The notes under the pieces: generated by a model
Seen by the model: only the letters and a program-made list of their open reading frames with translations
Told to the model about the DNA's origin: nothing
Database searches by the model: none
DNA from: Variovorax sp. OAS795
GTDB taxonomy: Bacteria; Pseudomonadota; Gammaproteobacteria; Burkholderiales; Burkholderiaceae_C
Assembly: GCF_040546685.1 (NCBI RefSeq)
Contig: NZ_JBEPOH010000001.1
Span: 5,084,001 to 5,148,000, forward strand
Direction: 5' to 3'
DNA length: 64,000 bases
Shown: positions 48,003-57,875 of the stretch, piece by piece
Layout: every line of letters begins with the position of its first letter
Position numbering within the stretch: position 1 is the first letter of the stretch
Made by a program: the position numbers and the translations under genes

Positions 48003-49634
48003 TTGAACGCACCCGCCGCCGCCCTGAACGCCAGCCTTGCCGCGCCCGTGCTCGCGCTGGACGCACTCGGCAAGGACTATGCGGCGCCGGTGCTCGACGA
48101 TGTCTCGCTGATGCTGAACGCCGGCGAGGTGCTCGCGCTCACGGGCGAGAACGGCGCGGGCAAGAGCACGCTCTCGAAAATCGTCTGCGGCCTGGTGCAG
48201 CCGACGCGTGGCCAGATGGTGCTGGGCGGCGCGCCGTTCCAGCCCGCATCGCGCCGCGATGCCGAACGCCTGGGCGTGCGCATGGTCATGCAGGAACTCG
48301 GACTGGTCACCACGCTGTCGGTGGCCGAGAACCTCCTGCTCGACCGGCTGCCCAACCAGGCCGGCTGGATTCGCCGCGGCACGCTGCACGAACTGGCGGC
48401 GCGCCAGCTCGCGAAGATCGGCATGCAGAACATCGACCCGGCCACGCCGGTCGCGCGGCTGGGCATCGGCCAGCAGCAGATGGTCGAGATCGCGCGCAAC
48501 CTGCAGGACGACACGCGCGTGCTGGTGCTCGACGAGCCCACCGCCATGCTCACGCCGCGCGAAACTTCTCACCTTTTCGAGCAGATCGAACTGCTCAAGG
48601 CCCGCGGCGTGGCGATCGTCTATGTGTCGCACCGGCTGGAAGAATTGCAGCGCATCGCCGACCGCGTGGCGGTGCTGCGCGACGGGCGGCTGGTGGACGT
48701 GCGCGCCATGGCCGGCGTGCGCGAATCCGAGCTGGTGCAGCGCATGGTGGGCCGCGCGGTGCACGAGCACGAAGGCCGCGGCCGCCGGGTGGCCGGACCG
48801 GTGCTGCTGAGCGCACGCGGCATCGGCCGCGCCGAGGTCGTGAAAGACGTCGACATCGACCTGCATGCGGGCGAAGTCATGGGCCTGGCGGGCCTCGTCG
48901 GGTCGGGCCGGACCGAACTCGTGCGGCTGCTGTTCGGTGCGGACCGTGCCGACCGAGGTGAAATTCTTCTTCATGACGGCACGCCCGGTTCGGCGCCCGT
49001 GCAGCGCGCACGCAAGGGCTGGCGCTCGCCGATGCAGGCCATCCGCGCGGGCATCGGCCTCGTGACCGAGGACCGCAAGTCGCAAGGCCTGCTGCTCACG
49101 CAATCGATCCGCGTCAACGCCACCTTGAGCGACCTCGGCGCGATCTCGCGCGCAGGCTGGCTGCAGCGCGCCCGGGAGCGCGGCATCGCGAAGCGGCTGG
49201 TCGACGTGCTGCGCATCCGTTCGCGCAGCATCGAGCAGCCGGTTGCCACGCTGAGCGGCGGCAACCAGCAGAAAGTGGTGTTCGCGCGCTGGCTGCACCG
49301 CGAATGCAAGGTGCTGCTGCTCGACGAGCCCACGCGCGGCGTCGACGTGGGCGCGCGCGCCGACCTCTATGCCGAGCTCGACCGCATGACCGATGCCGGC
49401 AAGGCGCTCCTCATGGTGTCGAGCGACCTGCGCGAACTCATGGCCATGTGCGACCGCATCGGCGTGATGAGCGCAGGCCGCCTGGTCGCGGTGTTCGAGC
49501 GCGGCCAGTGGAGCGAGCAATCGCTGCTCGCCGCCGCATTCAGCGATGCGGCCGGGCGTGCCGCCAACCCGAGGGCGGGCTCCGCCATTTCCGATCCGAA
49601 TCCGGCCCAGCCGGCCACCGCCGAGACACCATGA
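48003..49634 (+). CDS. rbsA: ribose ABC transporter ATP-binding protein (duplicated ATPase)
   Basis: 543-residue fused double ATPase of the CUT2 sugar family. The first half has Walker A (LTGENGAGKSTLSKI), a signature (LGIGQQQMVEIARNL) and Walker B (VLVLDEPTAML). The second has a degenerate Walker A (GLVGSGRTELVRLLFG), LSGGNQQKVVFARWL and VLLLDEPTRGVDVGARADLY. The start is a TTG at 48003 with AAGAG upstream; no ATG is suitably placed. It overlaps rbsC by 4 nt (ATGA). Confidence 0.95.
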   Translation: MNAPAAALNASLAAPVLALDALGKDYAAPVLDDVSLMLNAGEVLALTGENGAGKSTLSKIVCGLVQPTRGQMVLGGAPFQPASRRDAERLGVRMVMQELGLVTTLSVAENLLLDRLPNQAGWIRRGTLHELAARQLAKIGMQNIDPATPVARLGIGQQQMVEIARNLQDDTRVLVLDEPTAMLTPRETSHLFEQIELLKARGVAIVYVSHRLEELQRIADRVAVLRDGRLVDVRAMAGVRESELVQRMVGRAVHEHEGRGRRVAGPVLLSARGIGRAEVVKDVDIDLHAGEVMGLAGLVGSGRTELVRLLFGADRADRGEILLHDGTPGSAPVQRARKGWRSPMQAIRAGIGLVTEDRKSQGLLLTQSIRVNATLSDLGAISRAGWLQRARERGIAKRLVDVLRIRSRSIEQPVATLSGGNQQKVVFARWLHRECKVLLLDEPTRGVDVGARADLYAELDRMTDAGKALLMVSSDLRELMAMCDRIGVMSAGRLVAVFERGQWSEQSLLAAAFSDAAGRAANPRAGSAISDPNPAQPATAETP

Positions 49635-50626
49635 ACGCAGCCGCTGCTACAACCGCCACGACATCTGCCCCGCCGTCCGCCCTCAAGGGCCAGCTGGGCA
49701 CCTACCTCGGCCTGACCGTCGTGCTCCTGGGCATGGTCGCGCTGTTCGGCGCGCTGAGCGAATACTTCTTCACGCGCGAGACCTTCATCTCCATTGCCAA
49801 CGAGATCCCCGCGCTGGCGGTGATGGCCGTGGGCATGACCTTCGTGCTGATCATCGCCGGCATCGATCTTTCGGTCGGCTCGGTGCTCGCGCTCAGCGCG
49901 GCGGTGACGGCCGCCGCCATCCTCCAGTGGAAGCTCTCGGTGCCCGCGGCGGCCGCACTGGGCCTTGCCACCGGCCTGGTGTGCGGCACCGTGACCGGCG
50001 CCGTGTCGGTCGCATGGCGGCTGCCGAGCTTCATCGTCTCGCTGGGCATGCTCGAAGCGGTGCGCGGCGGTGCCTACCTGGTGACCGATTCGCGCACGCA
50101 GTACGTGGGCGACGCCATCTCGGGCCTTGCGGCGCCGTGGGTCGGAGGTATCTCCGCGGCCTTCGTGCTCGCGGTGGTGCTGGTGGCCGTGGGCCAGCTG
50201 GTGCTCACGCGCACGGTGTTCGGCCGGCACGTGGTGGGCATCGGCACCAATGAAGAAGCGATGCGGCTCGCGGGCATCGACCCGCGGCCGATCCGGATCA
50301 TCGTGTTCGCGGCCACGGGCCTCCTGGCCGGGCTGGCGGGGCTGATGCAGTCGGCGCGGCTCGAGGCGGCCGACCCCAACGCCGGCGTCGGCATCGAGCT
50401 GCAGGTGATCGCGGCGGTGGTGATCGGCGGCACCAGCCTCATGGGCGGGCGCGGTTCGGTGGTCAACACCTTCTTCGGCGTGCTGATCATCGCGGTGCTG
50501 GAGGCGGGGCTGGCCCAGGTGGGCGCCAGCGAGCCGAGCAAGCGCATCATCACCGGCGCGGTGATCGTCGTTGCGGTGATCATCGACACCTTGCGCCAGC
50601 GCCGGGCCGACCGGCGCCTGGCCTGA
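49631..50626 (+). CDS. rbsC: ribose ABC transporter permease
   Basis: 331-residue inner-membrane permease of the BPD_transp_2 family with 8-10 hydrophobic segments. Signatures are GMTFVLIIAGIDLSVGSVLA, RHVVGIGTNEEAMRLAGID and VVIGGTSLMGGRGSVVNTFF. The ATG overlaps the rbsA stop. Partner of RbsA and RbsB. Confidence 0.95.
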   Translation: MNAAAATTATTSAPPSALKGQLGTYLGLTVVLLGMVALFGALSEYFFTRETFISIANEIPALAVMAVGMTFVLIIAGIDLSVGSVLALSAAVTAAAILQWKLSVPAAAALGLATGLVCGTVTGAVSVAWRLPSFIVSLGMLEAVRGGAYLVTDSRTQYVGDAISGLAAPWVGGISAAFVLAVVLVAVGQLVLTRTVFGRHVVGIGTNEEAMRLAGIDPRPIRIIVFAATGLLAGLAGLMQSARLEAADPNAGVGIELQVIAAVVIGGTSLMGGRGSVVNTFFGVLIIAVLEAGLAQVGASEPSKRIITGAVIVVAVIIDTLRQRRADRRLA

Positions 50627-50651
50627 CGCCGCAACCCAAGGGACACACGCC

Positions 50652-51743
50652 ATGGCCACCATCAAGGACGTCGCGCTGCGCGCGGGAGTCTCGGTCACCA
50701 CGGTCTCGCACGTGGTGAACGACACGCGCCACGTGAGCGCCAAGGGGCGCGAGCGCGTGGAAGAGGCGATCCGCGAACTGGGCTACGTGCCCAACGCGAT
50801 GGCGCGCAGCCTCAAGAGCAACACCACGTCGACGCTCGGCATGCTGATTCCGAACAGCTCGAATCCCTACTTCGCCGAGATCGTGCGCATCGTGGAAGAC
50901 CGCTGCTTCGGCGCCGGCTACACGCTGGTGCTGTGCAACACCGACGACGAGCCCCGCCGCCAGAGCGTGTACCTGCAGGTGCTGGCCGAGCGCCGCATCG
51001 ACGGATTGATCGTGGTGTCGACGGGCGCGGGAGACGACGACTCGCTGGTCACCCAGCTTCACGGACTGCGCATCCCCACGGTGCTGGTCGACCGCGAGAT
51101 TGCGGACCCGGCCTGCGACCTGGTCGAAACGGCCCACATGCAAGGCGGGCTGCTCGCGGTGCGGCACCTGCTGTCGCTCGGCCACAAGCGCATTGCCTGC
51201 ATCGGCGGGCCGGTGGGCGTGATGCCCAGCGAGCAGCGCATCGAGGGCTGGCGCATGGCGCTGGCCGAAGCCGGCGCCACGCCCGACATCGGGAACACCG
51301 ATGCGCTGCTGTGGCGCGGCGGCTTCACGAGCCAGGGCGGCTACGAGGCGATGCACGCCATCCTGCGGACCCCGCAGGCCCCCTCGGCCGTGTTCGTCTG
51401 CAACGACCTCATGGCCATTGGCGCCCTGCGCGCCGCGCATGAAAGCGGCGTGCATGTGCCGGACGATATGTCGATCGTCGGCTTCGACGACATCGAACTC
51501 TCGGCCTACACCAGCCCGGCGCTCACCACCGTGGCGCAGCCCAAGGAGCGCATTGGCGCCCTGGCGGTCGACATGCTGCTGGAGCGTGTCGGCGGCAAGC
51601 GGCGCGACGCGCGCAAGGTGGTGCTGCAGCCCGAGCTGCGCGTGCGCGCTTCCACGGCGCGGCATGCGAGTTTCCGCGAAGCCGCCGCGCTGGCCCCTGC
51701 TCCTTCTTCTTCCACAGAAAAACGAAAGTCCCGCGCCCCGTGA
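50652..51743 (+). CDS. rbsR: LacI-family ribose operon repressor
   Basis: 363 residues. The N-terminal LacI HTH and hinge are TIKDVALRAGVSVTTVSHVV and YVPNAMARSLKS. The periplasmic-binding-like effector domain follows (TLGMLIPNSSNPYFAEIV; LIVVSTGAGDDD; SIVGFDDIELSAYTSPALTT). It probably binds the double palindrome before rbsB with ribose as inducer. Its stop overlaps the rbsK GTG start as GTGA. Confidence 0.94.
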   Translation: MATIKDVALRAGVSVTTVSHVVNDTRHVSAKGRERVEEAIRELGYVPNAMARSLKSNTTSTLGMLIPNSSNPYFAEIVRIVEDRCFGAGYTLVLCNTDDEPRRQSVYLQVLAERRIDGLIVVSTGAGDDDSLVTQLHGLRIPTVLVDREIADPACDLVETAHMQGGLLAVRHLLSLGHKRIACIGGPVGVMPSEQRIEGWRMALAEAGATPDIGNTDALLWRGGFTSQGGYEAMHAILRTPQAPSAVFVCNDLMAIGALRAAHESGVHVPDDMSIVGFDDIELSAYTSPALTTVAQPKERIGALAVDMLLERVGGKRRDARKVVLQPELRVRASTARHASFREAAALAPAPSSSTEKRKSRAP

Positions 51744-52708
51744 GTTCGCAGCCCTCTTCTTCCAGCGTCGCGCAGCAGCCGCCGCGCATCGTGGTGCTCG
51801 GCAGCCTGAACATGGACATCGTGCTGCGCGTGCCGCAGGCGCCGTCCGCGGGCGAAACCCTGCTGGGCCGCTCGATCGCCCACATTCCCGGCGGCAAGGG
51901 CGCGAACCAGGCGGTGAGCTGCGCGCGCGAAGGCGGCCGGGTCCACATGATCGGCTGTGTGGGGAACGATGCGAACGGCCAGGCGCTGCGCGATGCCCTC
52001 GCGCAGGACGGCATCGACACCGCCGCGCTGCGCACCGACGATGCCGAGCCCACCGGCACGGCGCTGATCCTGGTGGAAGACAGCGGCCAGAACCGCATCG
52101 TGATGATTCCCGGCGCCAACGCGAAGGTCGAGATCGACGAGGCGGCGCTGCAGCATCAGCTGCAAGGCGCGGCCTTCCTGGTCGCGCAGTTCGAGTCGCC
52201 CATGGACCAGGTCACGCTGGCCATCACGGCGGCGCACGGCGCAGGCTGCAAGGTGCTGCTCAACCCGTCGCCGGTGCAGCCGATCGCCGGGCCGCTGTGG
52301 CCCTGCATCGACACGCTGGTCGTCAACGAGATCGAAGCGCATGCCCTGTGCGGCCAGGCCGTCGACAGCCCGCACGAGGCCGCGGCGGCCGGCCGGGCCC
52401 TGCGCGCCAAGGGCATTGCGCGCGTGGTCGTCACGCTCGGCGCGCGCGGGGCCGTGGCCGTCGATGCCGATGGGGCGCACCACCATCCTGCGCCGAAGGT
52501 GAAAGCGGTCGACACCACCGCCGCCGGTGACACTTTCCTGGGCGCGCTGGCGGTTGCACTGGGCGAAGGCCAGTCGTTCGACGAAGCGGTGCGCCTTGGC
52601 ATTCGCGCCGCGGCGCTGTGCATCCAGCAGCCCGGCGCACAACCTTCCATTCCGCGGCGCGATGCCGTGCTGCATAGCCCCCTGCCTCCCGACTGGATCG
52701 CGCTGTGA
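51740..52708 (+). CDS. rbsK: ribokinase
   Basis: 322-residue PfkB-family kinase making ribose 5-phosphate. Motifs are VVLGSLNMDIVLRVPQAPSA, PGGKGANQAVSCAREGG and the anion-hole DTTAAGDTFLGALAVAL with the catalytic Asp. The start is a GTG overlapping the rbsR stop, and its own stop overlaps the rbsD GTG start. Confidence 0.95.
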   Translation: MSSQPSSSSVAQQPPRIVVLGSLNMDIVLRVPQAPSAGETLLGRSIAHIPGGKGANQAVSCAREGGRVHMIGCVGNDANGQALRDALAQDGIDTAALRTDDAEPTGTALILVEDSGQNRIVMIPGANAKVEIDEAALQHQLQGAAFLVAQFESPMDQVTLAITAAHGAGCKVLLNPSPVQPIAGPLWPCIDTLVVNEIEAHALCGQAVDSPHEAAAAGRALRAKGIARVVVTLGARGAVAVDADGAHHHPAPKVKAVDTTAAGDTFLGALAVALGEGQSFDEAVRLGIRAAALCIQQPGAQPSIPRRDAVLHSPLPPDWIAL

Positions 52709-53097
52709 AACGTACCGCACTGCTCAACGCCGAACTCTCCCATGTGATCGCCTCGATGGGCCACGGCGACATGCTGGTGATCGGCGACGCCGGCCTGCCG
52801 ATTCCCGAGGGTCCGCGCCGGATCGACCTGGCCGTGATGCGCGGCGTTCCGCTGCTCACCGACGTGTTGCAGGCGGTGCTGTCCGAGATGCAGGTCGAGG
52901 GCGTGGTGGTCGCGAGCGAGGCGCTGGACGGCGACAACGCCCTGCCCGCGTGGTACCCACAGTCGCTCGGCATCGCGCCCCAGGCCGTGTCGCACGAGGA
53001 GTTCAAGCGCCGCAGCGCCACGGCGCGCGCCATCGTGCGCACGGGCGAGTGCACGCCCTACGCCAACATCATGCTCATCGCCGGCGTGAGCTTCTGA
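52705..53097 (+). CDS. rbsD: D-ribose pyranase
   Basis: 130-residue RbsD/FucU family mutarotase converting beta-pyranose ribose to the furanose form used by RbsK. Motifs are LLNAELSHVIASMGHGDMLV, IGDAGLPIPEG (catalytic His and Asp in MGHGD / GDAGLP) and RTGECTPYANIMLIAGVSF. The start is a GTG overlapping the rbsK stop. Last gene of the operon. Confidence 0.95.
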   Translation: MKRTALLNAELSHVIASMGHGDMLVIGDAGLPIPEGPRRIDLAVMRGVPLLTDVLQAVLSEMQVEGVVVASEALDGDNALPAWYPQSLGIAPQAVSHEEFKRRSATARAIVRTGECTPYANIMLIAGVSF

Positions 53098-53109
53098 GGC
53101 GCACCGTTC

Positions 53110-53991
53110 TTATTCGAACCGGTAGTTCGCGCCCACGGGCTGCCCGACCTTGAGCATGTGCTCCACGCCCTGCAGCACGATGCAGTTCATGCCGAAGGTG
53201 ATGCGTCCGTCGACGCGCGCGTCGGCGCGGTAGGTGCGCAGCATGTCGCCGACCTCGGGGCTGCTGGCGGCGGTGGCGGGGTCGATGTCGGGAATGGGGC
53301 AGCGGGTGCAGGGCTTGACCGGTTTGAGTTCGGCCTCGCCTTCGCCCGTCGAGATGTGCAGCCCATCGACCCGATCCTCGTCGTGCGACTCGATGCCGGC
53401 CAGCACGATGTTCGGCCGGAAGCGCTCGATGCCGACTGCATCGTGGCCGGCGGCCGCCAGCCGCTCGTTGAGTTCGGCCAGCGACCCTTCGCTGGCCACC
53501 AGCAGCGGATAGCCGTCGGCGAACTGGTTCTCGGCCTCGATGCCACCGGTCCATTCCAGGCTCGACAGGCGCTTGTGTTCGGGGTCGAAGCGCACCAGGC
53601 GCAAGGCCTGCGGCTTGCCCGGTTCGGAGAGGAAGTCGCTGAACCACTGGGCCGCGATGTCGCCCATGTCGTAGGCGGCCACTTCGTCTTTCCAGACGCG
53701 CACGCGCACCGGCTTCTCGACCCGGTCGAAGGCCAGGTGCAGGGCCAGCATGCCCGGCGCGCGCAGCACCACTTCCGTGTGCTTCATCTGCGGCCGGATG
53801 AGCGCCATGCGCGGCAGCTCGCGCTGGGTGACGAACTCGCCCTGGGCGTCCACCACCATCCAGGCGCGGTCGAATTCCAGCCCGGTCTCGGTCAGCAGCA
53901 CCTCCGGAAGCTCCACCCCCGCGCACGATTTGACGGGGTAGACGAACAGGCGCGCAATGGTCGCTTGGAGGTCGAAATCTGGCTGTGGCAC
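53110..53991 (-). CDS. MOSC domain-containing protein (YcbX-like)
   Basis: 293 residues. The MOSC N-terminal beta-barrel domain is at ~1-125 (LFVYPVKSCAGVELPEVLLT; DRAWMVVDAQGEFVTQRELP). The MOSC domain follows (FRPNIVLAG, with the conserved molybdenum-site Cys probably in KPCTRCPIPDID). Relatives with an extra ferredoxin domain, or YcbX with a [2Fe-2S] domain, reduce N-hydroxylated compounds; no ferredoxin domain is seen here. It converges on rbsD, 12 nt away, and is divergent from the UbiH-like gene. Confidence 0.88.
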   Translation of the reverse strand: MPQPDFDLQATIARLFVYPVKSCAGVELPEVLLTETGLEFDRAWMVVDAQGEFVTQRELPRMALIRPQMKHTEVVLRAPGMLALHLAFDRVEKPVRVRVWKDEVAAYDMGDIAAQWFSDFLSEPGKPQALRLVRFDPEHKRLSSLEWTGGIEAENQFADGYPLLVASEGSLAELNERLAAAGHDAVGIERFRPNIVLAGIESHDEDRVDGLHISTGEGEAELKPVKPCTRCPIPDIDPATAASSPEVGDMLRTYRADARVDGRITFGMNCIVLQGVEHMLKVGQPVGANYRFE

Positions 53992-54065
53992 GTGGGGTTC
54001 CTTGGAATTCGGCAGCGATTGTCCCGCATCGTCCCGGCCGGGGTCATAGTTCTTACAATGGCCCG

Positions 54066-55211
54066 ATGGCCCTTTCCCCTGAAGTTTGCATACGCGGCGC
54101 CGGCATCGTCGGCCGCACGCTGGCCCTGCTGCTGGCGCGCGAGCGCGTGCGCGTGGCGCTGGTGGTTCCCCCCGCCGCGGCCGCCAAGGAAGACATCCGG
54201 GCCTATGCGCTCAACGCCGCCTCGCGCACCCTGCTCGAATCGTTGCGCGCCTGGCCCGATGCGGCGCATGCCACGCCGGTGCGCGAAATGCGCGTGAATG
54301 GCGACGAAGGCGGCCGGGTGCAGTTCAGCGCCGTGCGGCAAAAGGTCGATGCGCTGGCCTGGATCGTCGACGTGCCCGCGCTCGAGCGGCAGCTCGCCGA
54401 TGCGGTGCGCTTCCAGCCCCAGGTCGAGCTCGTGACGGAGCCCGTGGCCGCCCCGCTCACGGTGGTGTGCGAGGGCAAGGCCAGCGCCACGCGCGACGCG
54501 CTGGGCGTGAGCTACGCCGTCACGCGCTATGCGCAGCACGCGATCGCAGCCCGGCTCGAAGCGGCGCAGCCGCACGACGGCGCGGCGCACCAGTGGTTCA
54601 ACGACAAGGGCGAAGTGCTCGCACTGCTGCCGATGGGCGGCGTGCACAGCCGTTCGGTCGCGCTGGTGTGGTCGGTCGACCAGCTTCGCGCACCCGCGCT
54701 GCTGGCGCAGGGTGCCGACGAGTTCAACGCCGCGGTGAGCGAAGCCAGCCACGGCGTGCTGGGCGCGCTCCAGCTCACGAGCGAGCGCGCGGCCTGGCCG
54801 CTGTCGCGCGCCATTGCCGACCGCTGGACGGGCACCATGCCCGGGGCCCGGGGCGCATCGCAAGCGGCATCGCAAACGTGGGCGCTGGCCGGCGACGCCG
54901 CCCACACGGTGCACCCGCTCGCGGGCCAGGGCCTCAATCTCGGCCTGGCCGATGCCGCCATGCTGGCCGACGTGATCAAAGAGCGCGAATACTGGCGCAG
55001 CGTGGGAGATCCGCGGCTGCTGCGCCGCTACGAGCGCGCGCGCCGCGCCGACGTGCTGCAGATGAGCCTTGCCACCGACGGCCTGCAGCAGCTTTTCTCG
55101 CACAGCATGGGTCCGCTGCCCGCGCTGCGCAACTGGGGCATGCGCGGCTTCGACCGCACGCGCCTCCTCAAGCACTGGATCGCCGGCCAGGCGATGGGCT
55201 TGAAGGCTTGA
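54066..55211 (+). CDS. UbiH/UbiF/COQ6-family FAD-dependent monooxygenase
   Basis: 381-residue class A flavoprotein hydroxylase. The FAD-binding N-terminus is VCIRGAGIVGRTLALLLARE. RYAQHAIAARLEAAQP fits the family's central region. The second FAD motif WALAGDAAHTVHPLAGQGLN is followed by LGLADAAMLADVI, typical of ubiquinone ring hydroxylases. The start is the ATG at 54066. It is 20 nt upstream of the DsbC-like gene, forming a three-gene unit with the M61 peptidase. Which ring position it would act on is not clear. Confidence 0.87.
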   Translation: MALSPEVCIRGAGIVGRTLALLLARERVRVALVVPPAAAAKEDIRAYALNAASRTLLESLRAWPDAAHATPVREMRVNGDEGGRVQFSAVRQKVDALAWIVDVPALERQLADAVRFQPQVELVTEPVAAPLTVVCEGKASATRDALGVSYAVTRYAQHAIAARLEAAQPHDGAAHQWFNDKGEVLALLPMGGVHSRSVALVWSVDQLRAPALLAQGADEFNAAVSEASHGVLGALQLTSERAAWPLSRAIADRWTGTMPGARGASQAASQTWALAGDAAHTVHPLAGQGLNLGLADAAMLADVIKEREYWRSVGDPRLLRRYERARRADVLQMSLATDGLQQLFSHSMGPLPALRNWGMRGFDRTRLLKHWIAGQAMGLKA

Positions 55212-55231
55212 ATCCATCGACCGGACTTTCC

Positions 55232-55954
55232 ATGACACTCGCACGCAACCTTCTTCTCGCCGCCTGCACGCTGGGTGCGGCCGTCACGGCCCTGGCCGGC
55301 GAGGCCGAGATCCGCAAGAATCTTCCGGCGCGCATTCCGCAGTTCCCGGCCATCGACGAGGTCACCAAGTCGCCGCTGCCCGGCCTCTACGAGGTGCGCG
55401 TGAACGGCTTCCAGATCTACTACACCGACGAGCAGGGCAACTACCTGCTGCAGGGCAACCTGATCGACGTGAAGGCGCGCAAGAACCTGACCGAGGAGCG
55501 CATCGAGAAGCTCAGCGAAGTCTCGTTCGACAAGCTGCCCGTGAACGACGCGATCAAGATCGTGCGCGGCAACGGCAAGCGCAAGCTCGCGGTGTTCGAA
55601 GACCCGAACTGCGGCTACTGCAAGCGCTTCGAAAAAGACATGAAGACGGTCGACAACGTCACTGTGTACCTGTTCCTGTACCCGGTGCTCGGGCCCGACT
55701 CGGCCGTGAAGTCGCGCGACATCTGGTGCAGCAAGGACAAGGGCAAGGCCTGGGGCGACTGGATGGAAGCCAGCACCAAGCCCGCCACCGCAGCCAGCAG
55801 CTGCGACGTGACCGCGCTGCAGCGCAACGTGGAGTTCGGCCGCAAGTACAACATCACCGGCACGCCCACGCTGATCTTCAGCAACGGCACCCGCGCGCCG
55901 GGCGCCATTCCCGCGGAGCAGGTCGAGAAGCAACTCACCGCTTCCACCAACTGA
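55232..55954 (+). CDS. dsbC: DsbC-type periplasmic thiol:disulfide isomerase
   Basis: 240 residues. The signal peptide is [20 protein letters not shown] with cleavage after ALAG. A DsbC/G N-terminal dimerisation domain follows ([40 protein letters not shown]). The thioredoxin domain carries the active site [15 protein letters not shown] (CGYC) and cis-Pro in [10 protein letters not shown]. Disulfide isomerisation in the periplasm is the expected role. Its stop overlaps the M61 peptidase ATG as TGATG. Confidence 0.93.
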   Translation: MTLARNLLLAACTLGAAVTALAGEAEIRKNLPARIPQFPAIDEVTKSPLPGLYEVRVNGFQIYYTDEQGNYLLQGNLIDVKARKNLTEERIEKLSEVSFDKLPVNDAIKIVRGNGKRKLAVFEDPNCGYCKRFEKDMKTVDNVTVYLFLYPVLGPDSAVKSRDIWCSKDKGKAWGDWMEASTKPATAASSCDVTALQRNVEFGRKYNITGTPTLIFSNGTRAPGAIPAEQVEKQLTASTN

Positions 55955-57804
55955 TGGCTGCGCCAGCCGTCTCGCGGCGCGCAGTGCCTGCGCCGGCCGC
56001 CGCAGTGCGCTACCGCGTCGAATGCGCGGACCTGCACGCGCACCTCTTCGGCGTCACCCTGACCATCGAGGCGCCCGCCGCGCAGCAGCGCGTGACACTG
56101 CCGGTGTGGATCCCGGGCAGCTACCTGGTGCGCGAGTTCGCCAAGAACCTGCAGGGCCTGCGCGCCACGCAAGGGCGCCGCAAGCCGGTGCTGACGCAGC
56201 TCGACAAATGCAGCTGGCAGGTCGATTGCGTGCCGGGCCAGCCGCTGGTGCTGCACTACCAGGTCTGCGCCTACGACAACTCGGTGCGCACCGCCTGGCT
56301 CGATGCCGAGCGCGGTTTCTTCAACGGCACCAGCCTGTGCCTCCGGGTCGAGGGACAGACGGACGCGCCGCACGCGCTCGAGATCGTCGCGCCCTCGCCT
56401 TCGGCCGAAGGCGCGCGCTGGTCGTGCGCCACCGCGCTCGTGCCGTCGAAGAACGACAAGCACGGCTTCGGCGGCTACCTGGCCGCGGGCTACGACGAGC
56501 TGGCCGACAGCCCGGTCGAGATGGGCGCGTTCTGGAGCGCCGAGTTCGAAGCCTGCGGCGTGCCGCACCGCTTCGTCATCGCGGGCGCCACGGCCTCTTT
56601 CGACGGCGAGCGCCTGATCGCCGACACGCAGGCCATCTGCGAAGCCGAGATCCGCTTCTGGCATGGCGACAAGGCTGGCAAGCGCGGCGGGCCCAAGCTG
56701 CCGATCGACCGCTACGTGTTCATGCTGAACGCGGTGGACGACGGCTACGGCGGGCTCGAGCACCGGCACTCCACCGCGCTCATCTGCAACCGGCGCGACC
56801 TGCCGCAGCGCGGCGCAAAGAAGCAGCCCGAGGGCTACACCACGCTGATGGGCCTCATCAGCCACGAGTACTTCCACACCTGGAACGTCAAGCGCATGCG
56901 GCCGGCGGAATTTGCGAGCTACGACTACGGCTGCGAGAACTACACGCAGCTCCTGTGGTTCTTCGAAGGCTTCACCAGCTACTACGACGACCTGCTGCTG
57001 CGCCGCGCCGGACGCATCGACGACGCGGGCTACCTGCGCCTGCTCAACAAGACCATCAACCAGGTGCTGCAGACACCGGGCCGGCTGGTGCAGCCGGTGG
57101 CCGACGCGAGCTTCGATGCCTGGGTCAAGTACTACCGCCAGGACGAGCAGACGCCCAACAGCACCGTCAGCTACTACACCAAGGGTGCCCTGGTGGCGCT
57201 GTGCTTCGACCTCACGCTGCGCCGCGAAGGCCAGGGCACTCTCGACGACGTGATGCGCCAGCTGTGGACGCACAGCGGCGGCGGTCCGATCACCGAAGCC
57301 GACGTGGCGGTCGCGCTCGAGGCGGTGGGTGGCCGCTCCTATGCGGCGGAACTTGCGCAATGGGTCCACTCGACCGACGAACTGCCGCTCTCCGAACTGC
57401 TGCGCGCGCACGGCGTGGCGGCGCTCGAGGACCCCTCGCAGCCGGCGCAGGCCTTGGGCTTGCGCGTGGCCGAGGCCAACGGCAGCGTCCAGGTCAAGGT
57501 GGTGCTGCGCGGCGGCGCGGCCGAGAAAGCGGGCTTCTCGGCGCACGACGAATGGATCGGCGTGGAGCTGCCGGCCGCCGGCAAGAAAGGCCAGCAACGG
57601 CCCGCGCAGGCCTGGCGAATCGCCAAGCTCGACGACCTGGCGCTGTACCTCGGCGACGCCACGCGCTGCACCGCGCTGGTGGCGCGCGACCGCAAGCTGC
57701 TGAAGCTGCCGCTGGTGCGGCCCGAAGGCGCGACCACCTGGCGGCTGTTCCTGCACGATGCGGCGAAGGTCGCGGACTGGCTCATGCCGGGGGCTCAGCG
57801 CTGA
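55954..57804 (+). CDS. M61-family peptidase with PDZ domain
   Basis: 616-residue glycyl-aminopeptidase-type metallopeptidase. The M61 N-terminal domain (~1-170) includes [20 protein letters not shown]. The zinc site is [17 protein letters not shown] (HExxH) with the third ligand Glu in [24 protein letters not shown]-like segment near the C-terminus is [20 protein letters not shown] followed by [14 protein letters not shown]. No signal peptide is seen, so it may be cytoplasmic. It is translationally coupled to dsbC. Confidence 0.92.
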   Translation: MAAPAVSRRAVPAPAAAVRYRVECADLHAHLFGVTLTIEAPAAQQRVTLPVWIPGSYLVREFAKNLQGLRATQGRRKPVLTQLDKCSWQVDCVPGQPLVLHYQVCAYDNSVRTAWLDAERGFFNGTSLCLRVEGQTDAPHALEIVAPSPSAEGARWSCATALVPSKNDKHGFGGYLAAGYDELADSPVEMGAFWSAEFEACGVPHRFVIAGATASFDGERLIADTQAICEAEIRFWHGDKAGKRGGPKLPIDRYVFMLNAVDDGYGGLEHRHSTALICNRRDLPQRGAKKQPEGYTTLMGLISHEYFHTWNVKRMRPAEFASYDYGCENYTQLLWFFEGFTSYYDDLLLRRAGRIDDAGYLRLLNKTINQVLQTPGRLVQPVADASFDAWVKYYRQDEQTPNSTVSYYTKGALVALCFDLTLRREGQGTLDDVMRQLWTHSGGGPITEADVAVALEAVGGRSYAAELAQWVHSTDELPLSELLRAHGVAALEDPSQPAQALGLRVAEANGSVQVKVVLRGGAAEKAGFSAHDEWIGVELPAAGKKGQQRPAQAWRIAKLDDLALYLGDATRCTALVARDRKLLKLPLVRPEGATTWRLFLHDAAKVADWLMPGAQR

Positions 57805-57875
57805 CCGCAATGGCGGCCGCGGGGCCTCCTTGCGCTGGGTATAGTGAAACGCGTTTTTTTCTTCCCGGAGACACC

